From Flavobacterium sp. IMCC34852 (lineage in GTDB: Bacteria; Bacteroidota; Bacteroidia; Flavobacteriales; Flavobacteriaceae), in NCBI RefSeq assembly GCF_030643905.1, contig NZ_CP121446.1, forward strand, positions 806,001-870,000: 64,000 nt of DNA. Reading direction: 5' to 3'. Below are positions 17,694 through 26,071 of this stretch, one piece after another (position 1 is the first letter of the stretch; each line of letters starts with the position of its first letter). A model generated the notes under the pieces. That model saw nothing but the letters and a program-made list of their open reading frames with translations. It made no database searches and was not told the origin of the DNA. The translations under genes were made by a program, and so were the position numbers.

Positions 17694-18686
17694 ATGAAAA
17701 AAATAGTCAGCTTTTTTTTAACGGTATTGATTTCCTCTCTGACCATTGCTCAGGAAACCATGACTTTTCAGGCAGAAATTGCCAACAAAAACGGAAACAC
17801 ACTTTCCATTAAAAGCGGAAGAGAAACGGTTCAAAAAATCGAGGCAGATGAAAAGGGAAATTTTAAGGCCACTTTTCCCATTAAAGAAGGTTTGTATCAG
17901 TTGTTTGATGGGGTAGAATATGCCAATTTGTTCTTGAAAAACGGATACAATCTAAAAATGACTATGGATGCTACTAAATTTGACGAGAGCATTTCATTTT
18001 CGGGAAATGGTTCTGCGGAGAACAATTTTTTGGCAAATCGAACTTTGGAAGAGAGTAAAATAGATTTTCAAGGAATGCTGGAATTAGATGCTGAAGGTTT
18101 CAAAAAAGCTACAGAAGAATTGAAAGCCACTCAAATTGCCAGTTTGGAAGCTTCCAAAATTGATGCTAATTTGATTGATATGTTGAAGAAAGGAACGGAA
18201 GCTAATATTGGACAGCTGCAACAATATTACACCATGTCATTAACCAAGAAGAAAATGAATAATGTAGCGGCACCCAATTTTGATTTTGAAAATCACAAAG
18301 GAGGAAAAACCACTTTGGAAAGTTTGAAAGGAAAATATGTATATGTTGATTTATGGGCAACATGGTGCGGACCTTGTCGTGCTGAGATTCCTTCTTTAAA
18401 GAAAATGGAAGAAACTTTTCACGGAAAGAATATAGAGTTCGTCAGCATTTCTATTGATGCAGAAAAAGATTATGAGAAATGGAAAACCTTTGTTACTGAA
18501 AAAGCATTGACCGGAACACAATTGTATGCTGCTAAAGCCAATCAAACGGAATTTGTAAAAGCGTTTGAAGTAAATTCTATTCCAAGATTCATATTAATTG
18601 ATCCTAAAGGGATTGTAGTTGACGCTGATGCCAAAAGACCGTCCGATCCGAGACTACAAGAACAATTGAATAAATTATTGAACTAA
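17694..18686 (+). CDS. Secreted TlpA-like thioredoxin with N-terminal DUF4369-like domain
   Basis: This is a thiol-disulfide oxidoreductase of the periplasm or envelope. It has 330 residues. A signal peptide ends at about residue 20 (LTVLISSLTIAQ). Residues about 21-130 resemble the DUF4369-type beta-rich domain often found before TlpA domains in Bacteroidota. The thioredoxin domain begins near 195 (APNFDFENHKGGKTTLESL) and has the active site WATWCGPCRAEIP, a full CxxC, and a cis-Pro region (NSIPRFILIDPKG). It has its own promoter and terminator, so it is a single-gene unit. Its partner substrate is unknown. Confidence 0.9.
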   Translation: MKKIVSFFLTVLISSLTIAQETMTFQAEIANKNGNTLSIKSGRETVQKIEADEKGNFKATFPIKEGLYQLFDGVEYANLFLKNGYNLKMTMDATKFDESISFSGNGSAENNFLANRTLEESKIDFQGMLELDAEGFKKATEELKATQIASLEASKIDANLIDMLKKGTEANIGQLQQYYTMSLTKKKMNNVAAPNFDFENHKGGKTTLESLKGKYVYVDLWATWCGPCRAEIPSLKKMEETFHGKNIEFVSISIDAEKDYEKWKTFVTEKALTGTQLYAAKANQTEFVKAFEVNSIPRFILIDPKGIVVDADAKRPSDPRLQEQLNKLLN

Positions 18687-18710
18687 ACCTCAGTAAAACC
18701 AATACTTAAG

Positions 18711-18726
18711 CCGCCTTTTTAGGCGG
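18711..18726 (+). terminator. Terminator of the TlpA-like gene
   Basis: CCGCCT/AGGCGG with a 4-nt loop, followed by nine Ts. It lies 25 nt after the stop codon. Confidence 0.9.
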
Positions 18727-18819
18727 TTTTTTTTTGCTTAAAAATAAATTCCAATGTTAAGTTTTTATCCAATGTTACCAAATTGTTAAGTAAAAGTTTT
18801 TTTATTGTAAATTAAATAG

Positions 18820-18827
18820 TAGCTTTG
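18820..18827 (+). promoter_or_regulatory. Probable -7 element of the MORN-repeat gene
   Basis: TAGCTTTG fits TAnnTTTG and lies 33 nt before the chosen ATG. The -33 side is only a T-rich stretch. Confidence 0.5.
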
Positions 18828-18860
18828 TTATGTGAATACGAACAACTTAAACCTACGATT

Positions 18861-19205
18861 ATGAAAAAGATATTGATTTTAGGAGCATTTTTAATCTCAG
18901 GATTTGGTTTTGCTCAAAGCACTAAACCGTTTTTAGAGCAAGAAGGAGATTTAGTAAAAGCCACCTATTACTATGAAAATGGTAAAGTGCAACAACAAGG
19001 TTATTTTAAAGACGGGAAAATTACCGGTCAATGGGTAGCTTATGATGAAAACGGTAATAAAAAATCTGTCGGAGAATATGCTAACGGAGAAAAAACCGGA
19101 AAATGGTTATTTTGGAATGACAAAGTGTTAAGTGAAGTGGATTACTCTAATAGCCGAATAGCTACAGTTAAAACATGGACACAACAAGCCATTGTAAATA
19201 AATAA
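18861..19205 (+). CDS. Secreted MORN-repeat protein (YwqK-like)
   Basis: This 114-residue protein begins with a signal peptide (MKKILILGAFLISGFGFAQ). It then has about three MORN-type repeats: YYYENGKVQQQGYF, KDGKITGQWVAYDENGN, KKSVGEYANGEKTGKW. In Bacteroidota such short repeats occur in envelope proteins of unknown role. An upstream in-frame codon at 18825 was rejected because it lies in the -7 promoter box. The ATG at 18861 gives a normal signal peptide. It stands alone between two terminators; no partner is apparent. Confidence 0.85.
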   Translation: MKKILILGAFLISGFGFAQSTKPFLEQEGDLVKATYYYENGKVQQQGYFKDGKITGQWVAYDENGNKKSVGEYANGEKTGKWLFWNDKVLSEVDYSNSRIATVKTWTQQAIVNK

Positions 19206-19230
19206 TAGCTAATTATCATAACAAAAAAAA

Positions 19231-19250
19231 AGGAACTCAATTTGAGTTCC
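19231..19250. terminator. Bidirectional terminator between the MORN gene and the RND permease gene
   Basis: A perfect palindrome (AGGAACTCAA/TTTGAGTTCC) has an A run on its left and a T run on its right. It can end both convergent transcripts. Confidence 0.9.
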
Positions 19251-19275
19251 TTTTTTTGTTGGGCATTTTATAGCA

Positions 19276-22200
19276 TTAAGCTTCGACGGCATTTCTTCTC
19301 TCTCTTCGATCACGTAACCAGTACTTAGTTCGTTTCACCAAGAAGAACATTACCGGAACCATGACTAAGGTTAAGATGGTGGCATAAGTTAATCCGAAGA
19401 TAATCGTCCAAGCCAATGGTCCCCAGAAAATTACGTTGTCTCCACCCATATACAAGTGAGGATTCAAATCGGTAATCAATCCGAAGAAGTCAAAGTTCAA
19501 ACCGATAGCTAACGGAATCAAACCTAATACAGCTGTTAAAGCGGTTAACAATACCGGACGCAAACGCGATTTACCACTTTCGATAATTACTTCTTTAATT
19601 TCTTCTAATGACAAATCATCGTGGCTTTCTACTGCTTTATCGGCTACTTTTTTATCTAATAATAAGACGAAGAAGTCCATCAATACAATACCGTTCTTCA
19701 CCACAATTCCCGCCAAGGAAATAATTCCCATCATGGTCATCAGGATTACAAAATCCATATTGGCAATCACATAACCATAGAACACACCACTAAAACTCAA
19801 TAATACCGTAAACAAAATGACAATGGTTTTAGAAACCGAGTTGAATTGCAACACAATGATGATGGTAATTCCCGCCATGGCTAAGAACAAGGCATACATC
19901 AAGAAACTTTGGTTTTTCCCTTGTTCTTCTTGTACACCCGAGAAAGAATAAGAGATGCCTTTCGGTAATTCATATCCTTTCAATTCGGTCGCAATTTGTT
20001 TGGTAATTTCATCTCCATTATAACCGGTCAAAACGTTAGAGTAAATCGTCATGATGCGTTTGTACCCTTTTCTTTTGATTTGGTTATAAGTATATGCTTT
20101 CTCAGTTTCAGAAACAGCCGAGATCGGTACTTGTACAATTTGACCATTGTTTTGATTTCTGAAAGTCAACGATTGATTGAACAAAATATTTTCATTCTTG
20201 CGTTGGTCTTCCTGCATGCGCACTACTATATTGTAGTCGTCGTCACCTTCTTTATAAGTCGAAATCTCTTGTCCGTAAACCGAACGACGTAAATTGAATC
20301 CCAACTGACCTGTTGACACTCCGGCACTTCCTGCATTTACTCGATCCACAGTTACTTCTAACTCCGGGCTTTGTTTATTAACATCAACACTTAGTTTTTC
20401 GATACCCGGAATGTTTTTACTGTTGATAAATGCAATCATTTTATCCGCTTGCGCAATCATTTCGTCATAATCAGAACCGGTTAATTGTACAGAAATCGGA
20501 TAACCTGCCGGTGGACCATTAGCATCTTTTTCGACAGTAACAATAGCTCCGGCGATACCTTTAACTTTGCCGCGTATTTCTTCTAAAACGTCGGAAGTAT
20601 TGATGCCTTGACGGAATTTAAACTCCGAGAAGTTCACCGTTACTTTTCCTTTAAAAGGAGTTTCCGAAGCCGAACCGGCGTCTACATTCGGATTTCCGGC
20701 ACCAACACCTACTTGCGAAACAATACTTTCCGCTAAGAAATTTTCGTTGGTTTTCGGGTCAATGTATTTACTTAAGATATTGATTACCTGTTTTTCTACA
20801 TATAAAGTAGCTTTGTTGGTTTTTTCAATATCAGTTCCTTGAGGATATTCGATATAAACAATTGCCTGGTTCGGAATATTATCCGGGAAGAATAATACTT
20901 TTCTCGGGAATATACCTAAGAGGATAAAGGACAAAAACAACATTCCGATGATGCTTCCTAACGCAATCCAAGCATTTCTTCCGGTTAGGATTTTGGCCAA
21001 AAAGCGTTTGTACTTTTCTTCCATTCTCGGAAAGAAATTGTGTTGAAAATCTTGGGTCCATTGGTACAATTTGATTTTGTACAACCACATTAAGCCTAAT
21101 GAAATCAGAGCTAAGTGTCCAATTCCTCTACCTAATTTAGAATCGTATACATTTCCGATGACCACAAAAATAACAGCAATAATTCCGAAAATAATCGAGT
21201 AAGTTTTGGCCGAACGGTTGGTTACATTTCGGTCTTCAATATCCATCGAACCTCCGGTCATGGCAGCATTTACAATCATCGCCACAAATAAGGAAGCGCC
21301 CAAAGTAACCGAAAGTGTCAGCGGAAAGTAAATCATAAATTTACCCATAGTTCCCGGCCACAATGCGAACGGTAAAAACGCCATCAAAGTGGTTGCCGTT
21401 GAGGAGATTACCGGCCAAGCGATTTCGCCAATCCCGATTTTAGAAGCTTGGATACGCGGCATGCCTTTTTTCATATTGGCAAATACGTTATCAACCACTA
21501 CAATTCCGTCATCTACCAACATTCCCAATCCCATTACCAAACCGAATAACACCATGGTATTCAAGGTCATCCCGAAGGCAGAAAGAATACTAAAGGCCAT
21601 CAACATCGACAAAGGAATCGCGGCACCAACGAATAAAGAGTTTCTTAATCCCATGGTAAACATCAATACAATCATTACCAGTATAATCCCAAAAATGATG
21701 TGGTTAGACAATTCGTCTACTTGGTGTTCAACGCGCGAAGATTGGTCGTTGGTTAAGTCGATTTTTAAATCTTTGGGCAAATAGTTTTCTTTGGCCAATT
21801 CGATTCTTTCCTTGACTTGCTCAATAGCCGAAATCATGTTTTGACCCGAACGTTTTTTGACGTTCAACATCACTACTTCTTTGCCTTTTTCACGGGCATA
21901 AGTCGTTTTTTCTTTTTCTTTAAAACTTACCGTAGCAATGTCTTTTAGGTAAACGCTTCCGCCAAATGATTTGACGATAACATTCTCAAGTTCTTTCGGG
22001 TCTTTAATTTCACCCACAATTCTGATATTGTTTCGAGAACCTTGAGAAGTTAGATTTCCACCCGAAAGCGTCATGTTTTCATATTTCACAGCATTTTGAA
22101 TGTCGTCAAAAGAAACTTGAGCGGCTGTCATTTTGAAGATATCCACAGCAATTTCAACTTCTTTGTCATCCACTCCAAGAATGTCTACTTTTTTCACTTC

Positions 22201-22743
22201 GGCAATTTCTTCAATATCATCCTGAAGCAATTCGCCATACTTTTTGAGCTGTTGCGTGGTGTAATTTCCTTTTAAGTTGATGTTCAAAATTGGCACTTCT
22301 TCCGAAATGTTTAATTCGAAAACACTCGGTTCTACTTTACTGCCGTTGTCTAAGTTGGGCCAATCGGTATCGGCTTTTACGATATCAACTTTATCTTTTA
22401 TTTTGGTTTTGGCTTCTTCGATACCAATTTTATCGCCAAATTCAACAATAATCATCCCATAATCTTGGAAGGAACTGGCCGTTATTTTTTCGATTCCACT
22501 GATGTTTTTGAATTCCTTTTCCAGTGGTTTGATGATTAGTTTTTCAACGTCTTCAGCTGAATTCCCGGGGAAAACAGAGGAAACGTACACTTTATTTTCG
22601 ATGATTTCCGGGAAATCTTCACGAGGCATGGTTATGTAGGCAATTAAACCCGTAACAACAATCAGAAAAGTGAAGATATATACAGTGACTCTGTTGTCGA
22701 CTGCCCAACTCGATATACCGAATTCTTTATTTTGATGTGACAT
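19276..22743 (-). CDS. Efflux RND transporter permease subunit (AcrB/HAE1 type)
   Basis: This is the proton-driven inner-membrane pump of a tripartite efflux system. It has 1155 residues, about 100 more than AcrB. The fold is clear: TM1 (TVYIFTFLIVVTGLIAYITM), the periplasmic porter domains (VFPGNSAEDVEKLIIKPLE), and TM4 with the proton-relay acids in GLVMGLGMLVDDGIVVVDN. Between TM6 and TM7 there is an extra segment (about residues 505-600) with two more hydrophobic stretches and a Trp/Tyr-rich loop (LYKIKLYQWTQDFQHNFFP). A longer frame from 22785 reads through the heptamer array, so the ATG at 22743 (MSHQNKEFG) is preferred. It is the last gene of tetR-tolC-MFP-RND. The substrate is unknown. 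Confidence 0.93.
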   Translation of the reverse strand: MSHQNKEFGISSWAVDNRVTVYIFTFLIVVTGLIAYITMPREDFPEIIENKVYVSSVFPGNSAEDVEKLIIKPLEKEFKNISGIEKITASSFQDYGMIIVEFGDKIGIEEAKTKIKDKVDIVKADTDWPNLDNGSKVEPSVFELNISEEVPILNINLKGNYTTQQLKKYGELLQDDIEEIAEVKKVDILGVDDKEVEIAVDIFKMTAAQVSFDDIQNAVKYENMTLSGGNLTSQGSRNNIRIVGEIKDPKELENVIVKSFGGSVYLKDIATVSFKEKEKTTYAREKGKEVVMLNVKKRSGQNMISAIEQVKERIELAKENYLPKDLKIDLTNDQSSRVEHQVDELSNHIIFGIILVMIVLMFTMGLRNSLFVGAAIPLSMLMAFSILSAFGMTLNTMVLFGLVMGLGMLVDDGIVVVDNVFANMKKGMPRIQASKIGIGEIAWPVISSTATTLMAFLPFALWPGTMGKFMIYFPLTLSVTLGASLFVAMIVNAAMTGGSMDIEDRNVTNRSAKTYSIIFGIIAVIFVVIGNVYDSKLGRGIGHLALISLGLMWLYKIKLYQWTQDFQHNFFPRMEEKYKRFLAKILTGRNAWIALGSIIGMLFLSFILLGIFPRKVLFFPDNIPNQAIVYIEYPQGTDIEKTNKATLYVEKQVINILSKYIDPKTNENFLAESIVSQVGVGAGNPNVDAGSASETPFKGKVTVNFSEFKFRQGINTSDVLEEIRGKVKGIAGAIVTVEKDANGPPAGYPISVQLTGSDYDEMIAQADKMIAFINSKNIPGIEKLSVDVNKQSPELEVTVDRVNAGSAGVSTGQLGFNLRRSVYGQEISTYKEGDDDYNIVVRMQEDQRKNENILFNQSLTFRNQNNGQIVQVPISAVSETEKAYTYNQIKRKGYKRIMTIYSNVLTGYNGDEITKQIATELKGYELPKGISYSFSGVQEEQGKNQSFLMYALFLAMAGITIIIVLQFNSVSKTIVILFTVLLSFSGVFYGYVIANMDFVILMTMMGIISLAGIVVKNGIVLMDFFVLLLDKKVADKAVESHDDLSLEEIKEVIIESGKSRLRPVLLTALTAVLGLIPLAIGLNFDFFGLITDLNPHLYMGGDNVIFWGPLAWTIIFGLTYATILTLVMVPVMFFLVKRTKYWLRDRRERRNAVEA

Positions 22744-22750
22744 ATAATAG

Positions 22751-22820
22751 TTTTTAGTTGTCGGTTCTCTGTTGTCAGTTGTCAAGATTTAACAGACAAC
22801 CAATAACAGACAACAGTTTT
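22751..22820. repeat. Heptamer array between the MFP and RND genes
   Basis: Ten consecutive 7-nt units in perfect register fill the gap: TTTTTAG, TTGTCGG, TTCTCTG, TTGTCAG, TTGTCAA, GATTTAA, CAGACAA, CCAATAA, CAGACAA, CAGTTTT. The left arm is TTGTCNG-like and the right arm is CAGACAA-like, roughly its inverse complement. The array touches the MFP stop codon. Confidence 0.85.
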
Positions 22821-23960
22821 TTAGAAATTAAGTTTCATTCCTTCAGAAATATTGTTTACCCCTTCGGTAACAATAATATCATTAGCCGATAAACCGCTTA
22901 GGATTTCTGTAACATTATTAGATGATTTTCCAACAGTAACAATCACTTTTTTGGCTTTACCGGTTTTGCCGTTACTTCCTTCGACGATGTAAATAAATTT
23001 ATCTCCGGTGCCATCTTCCTGAACCACATTGGTTGGGACAACAATTGCATTTTTATTGACATAGTCGGTAATTTTTAGTTTGGCTACTTGGTTAGGGCGC
23101 AATAAGTTTTCCGGATTAGGCACGCTTACTTCAATCCCGAAACTTCTGTTGCTTGGATTGATGAAGTTCCCAATTTGACGTACTTTACCTTTATAAGTTT
23201 TACCCAAAGAAGTCAAGAATACATCCACTTCAGTACCGATTTTCAATTTCCCTATATAGGTTTCAGGAATCGTGGTGGAAACGTACATATTGCTTAGATT
23301 TACGATTCGCATTAAACCTTGCGGACTTGGCGCAACAACTTCTCCTTTTTCCACAAAAACTTCGTCTATGGTTCCGGTAAATGGAGCGCGGATGATAGTT
23401 TTAGCCAATTGGGCTTTGATTTGGGCTACGGCTTTTTGAGCAGAAACCATTTGGGTTTGCGCTTGCAAGTACTGAATTTCAGAACCGATTTTTTTGTCCC
23501 AAAGATTTTTTTGTCTGTCGTAAGTGGTTTTGGCCAAATTGTATTGGTTTTCGGCACTGGCCAATTGTTGGCTCATTCCGGCGTCATCTACACGACCTAA
23601 GATTTGTCCTTTAGAAACTTTCTGTCCGGCTTTTACGGTTAGCGAAGTCAATGTTCCGCTGAATTCCGGTTGTACTAAGATGTTTTCTTTAGTATCAACA
23701 CTTCCTTGGATGTCAATGTAATGATTGAAAACCGTGTCTTTTACAGTCAATACCGAAACCAAGGCTTCTTCTTTTTTAACGTCTAAAGTGGCTAATGCTT
23801 CTTCAATTTTGGCAATTTCAGCTTGCAAAGCGGTTTTTTTGGCTTGCAATCCGGCCACGTCTTTCTTTTCAATCATTTTGTCTAATGATTGTGTGTTCTC
23901 TTTGTTTCCACAAGCGTAAAGTACAACGGCTAAAAGGGAAAGTATAATTGTCTTCTTCAT
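22821..23960 (-). CDS. Efflux RND transporter periplasmic adaptor subunit (membrane fusion lipoprotein)
   Basis: This is the adaptor that links the RND pump to the outer-membrane channel. It has 379 residues. A lipoprotein signal is present (SLLAVVLYACGNKEN, Cys at 17). A coiled coil follows at about 27-70 and again near 135-185 (NQYNLAKTTYDRQKNLWDKK). The split biotinyl-lipoyl half-motifs are GTLTSLTVKAGQKVSKGQIL and IIRAPFTGTIDEVFVEKGE. Beta-barrel and membrane-proximal domains complete the C-terminus. It lies 10 nt after the tolC-like gene. Confidence 0.94.
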   Translation of the reverse strand: MKKTIILSLLAVVLYACGNKENTQSLDKMIEKKDVAGLQAKKTALQAEIAKIEEALATLDVKKEEALVSVLTVKDTVFNHYIDIQGSVDTKENILVQPEFSGTLTSLTVKAGQKVSKGQILGRVDDAGMSQQLASAENQYNLAKTTYDRQKNLWDKKIGSEIQYLQAQTQMVSAQKAVAQIKAQLAKTIIRAPFTGTIDEVFVEKGEVVAPSPQGLMRIVNLSNMYVSTTIPETYIGKLKIGTEVDVFLTSLGKTYKGKVRQIGNFINPSNRSFGIEVSVPNPENLLRPNQVAKLKITDYVNKNAIVVPTNVVQEDGTGDKFIYIVEGSNGKTGKAKKVIVTVGKSSNNVTEILSGLSANDIIVTEGVNNISEGMKLNF

Positions 23961-23970
23961 TTTGTATAGA

Positions 23971-25317
23971 TTAGTTTTTATTGATGATTTTTTCTAAAGT
24001 TGCTTTTTTGTTGATGATGTTTACCATCGATTGTAGGTAGTTTTGTTGTGCGGTATATAATTGTCTTTGGGCTTCGCTGAAGTCAAAACTCGAGGACAAA
24101 CCTTCGGTAAACTTGATTTGTTGTTTTCTTTCGATGCGTTCGGCCAAATTCAAATTGTTTTTTGCGGTAGCATATTCTTCAATACTGAATTCGTATTCGC
24201 TTTTGGCTTTTTCGTATTCTAATTTTAACTGTTGTTCAGTTTGTGTTAGTTGGGTTTTAGCTTGGTCTAAAGCAATTCTGGCTTGTTGGGTTTTGGCACT
24301 TCTACCAAAACTGCTAAAAATCGGCACACTTAAACTTACACCCAAATTGGAAAACTTATTCCATTTTTGGTCGCCGTCTGCGAATGAAAAATCATTGGCA
24401 AACGAGTTGTAACCAAAGTTAACAGCAGCAGCCAGCGTTGGTAAAGCTTTGCTTCTTTGCAATTTTAATTCTAATGCTCTTTGCTCCTGAAAATTGGAAG
24501 CCATTTGATAATTAATGTTGTTGTTTACTACAAATCCGTCCTGACTGAAAGCCAAAGCTAAATTAGAGGTCGAAAGACTGTCCAATTTATCCGTTAGTAT
24601 TAATTCGTCTTCGATATTCATGCCCAAAGTGAATTTCAACATTTTTTGGGCAACATCTAAAAGCCTTTTGGTGTTGTTCAAATTACTTTCGATAGAGGAT
24701 AACGTGATTTGCAATTGCTCTACATTTTCCTCTTCAATCAAACCATTTTTAAAGGTTTCCTGAGTGTCTGCAAGTGTTTTTGACAAAGTGCTTTTGTTTT
24801 TCTCTAAAATAGTAATGCTTTCTTGTGCCAATAATACATTGCCATAAGCATTGATTACCATTTCTCTGACTTCGGTATTGTTTTTTTGTTTGGCATTTTC
24901 ATAGTATTTCAAGTATGTTTTTGAAGCTTGAAGTGCTACTATATAAGAACCGTCAAAAATCAATTGGCTCAAGGTTAAGCCGGAAGTCATTGATTGTTTG
25001 GTTCCGAAAGCCACTAAGCTGATATCGTTAGGATCTGCCGCGGGATTAAAAGCATTTCCGGAAATACCTTGTAAAGTAAAATCGAAGTTGTTTAAATAAG
25101 TTACACTTCCATTTATTTGTGGCAAACCGGCGGCCGTGGTTTCCCATTTCTTCTGCTTGGCAGCGTCGATGTCTCTATTGGCATTGATAGCCGAATAGTT
25201 GTTTTTCAACGCATGTTCAACGGCTTGTTGCAAGCTGAAAGAATAGCTTTGTTTTTGTTCTTGGGCTTGTAAATTGCTTACAATCAAGAATAAAATTAAT
25301 ATTAACTTGTTTTTCAT
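23971..25317 (-). CDS. TolC family outer membrane efflux protein
   Basis: This is the outer-membrane channel of the efflux system. It has 448 residues with a signal peptide (LILILFLIVSNLQAQ). Two tandem copies of the long helical hairpin domain are visible, each with the family pattern: LQQAVEHALKNNYSAINANRDIDAA near the start and the LELKLQRSKALPTLAAAVNFGY segment near 280. It ends in FDFSEAQRQLYTAQQNYLQSMVN. It is the second gene of the operon, 10 nt after tetR, and comes before the adaptor and pump. Confidence 0.94.
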   Translation of the reverse strand: MKNKLILILFLIVSNLQAQEQKQSYSFSLQQAVEHALKNNYSAINANRDIDAAKQKKWETTAAGLPQINGSVTYLNNFDFTLQGISGNAFNPAADPNDISLVAFGTKQSMTSGLTLSQLIFDGSYIVALQASKTYLKYYENAKQKNNTEVREMVINAYGNVLLAQESITILEKNKSTLSKTLADTQETFKNGLIEEENVEQLQITLSSIESNLNNTKRLLDVAQKMLKFTLGMNIEDELILTDKLDSLSTSNLALAFSQDGFVVNNNINYQMASNFQEQRALELKLQRSKALPTLAAAVNFGYNSFANDFSFADGDQKWNKFSNLGVSLSVPIFSSFGRSAKTQQARIALDQAKTQLTQTEQQLKLEYEKAKSEYEFSIEEYATAKNNLNLAERIERKQQIKFTEGLSSSFDFSEAQRQLYTAQQNYLQSMVNIINKKATLEKIINKN

Positions 25318-25327
25318 AGATTGATGA

Positions 25328-25921
25328 TTATATATTGGTTTTTAAATGTTTTTCGAGTTCAATAATTCCTTCAGCTGTAGCGATAGCTCGGGTGTGATAT
25401 TCTAGTGCTTTGGCCTCGAGTTCGTAAGCTTCTTTTTCCAACATGGTGTTTTCATTGATGGAAAAAATAAGCGTGTAATAGAATTTTACAGCTGCTTCAA
25501 TGTCCGTTTCCTTGCGGTATAAACCTTCTTTAATTCCTTTTTCGATATTTTGACGGAACATGTGACTGCAATCTTCAATTTCGTTGGCCATCATTTTCTC
25601 ATAAATTTCCGGGTAATGTTTTTTGAGTTGGTAAGCCGGAGATTGATCAAAGGATTGAAACATTTCTTTAAACATTTCTCTGATTTGAAAATTTTCGGCA
25701 ATTGCATTGTGGTTTTGAGCCATTACTTCATCCATCATGGAATGAATTTTTTGATGTACTACTTCAGTGCCTTCTTCGATTAGCTTTTCTTTGTTACTGA
25801 AATATTTGTAAATCGTTTTTTTAGAAATGCACATTTCACACGCAATATCATCCATGGTAACACTCTTGAATCCCAGCTTCAAAAACATATCCGTTGCTTT
25901 TTTGATGATTTTTTCTTTCAT
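25328..25921 (-). CDS. TetR/AcrR family transcriptional regulator
   Basis: This is the probable repressor of the efflux operon it heads. It has 197 residues from the ATG at 25921 (MKEKIIKKATDMFLKLGF); the longer frame to 25984 would read through the promoter and operator. The helix-turn-helix is at about 25-45 (VTMDDIACEMCISKKTIYKYFSNKEKLIEE). The C-terminal region is all-helical and ligand-binding by analogy. The first-gene position and a dyad over the promoter point to negative autoregulation; the inducer is unknown. Confidence 0.94.
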   Translation of the reverse strand: MKEKIIKKATDMFLKLGFKSVTMDDIACEMCISKKTIYKYFSNKEKLIEEGTEVVHQKIHSMMDEVMAQNHNAIAENFQIREMFKEMFQSFDQSPAYQLKKHYPEIYEKMMANEIEDCSHMFRQNIEKGIKEGLYRKETDIEAAVKFYYTLIFSINENTMLEKEAYELEAKALEYHTRAIATAEGIIELEKHLKTNI

Positions 25922-25942
25922 GACAATGTTAAAATTATGCCG

Positions 25943-25950
25943 CAAATGTA
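25943..25950 (-). promoter_or_regulatory. -7 element of the tetR-tolC-MFP-RND operon
   Basis: TACATTTG on the minus strand lies 22 nt upstream of the regulator ATG. The position expected for the -33 box is inside the dyad at 25954-25983. Confidence 0.7.
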
Positions 25951-25953
25951 TAA

Positions 25954-25983
25954 TGGAAACTTTTAACACTAAAATAGTTTCCA
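25954..25983. promoter_or_regulatory. Dyad operator, probable TetR-family binding site
   Basis: TGGAAAC (25954-25960) and GTTTCCA (25977-25983) form a 7-bp inverted repeat. Inside it TTTTA (25961-25965) and TAAAA (25970-25974) continue the symmetry with a 2-nt offset. The dyad covers the -33 region of the promoter, so bound repressor would block it. Confidence 0.7.
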
Positions 25984-26025
25984 AAGTATTAACGTAAATT
26001 TAACATTGGTTGAAAAAGTAGCTTT

Positions 26026-26055
26026 TTGTAAAGCGATGAGAATAGCCTAAATTAG
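26026..26055 (+). promoter_or_regulatory. Probable promoter of the polyprenyl synthase gene
   Basis: TTG (26026-26028), 19 nt, then TAAATTAG (26048-26055), one mismatch from TAnnTTTG. It lies 17 nt before the ATG, so the leader would be very short. Confidence 0.5.
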
Positions 26056-26071
26056 CCGAAAATATTTTTTC

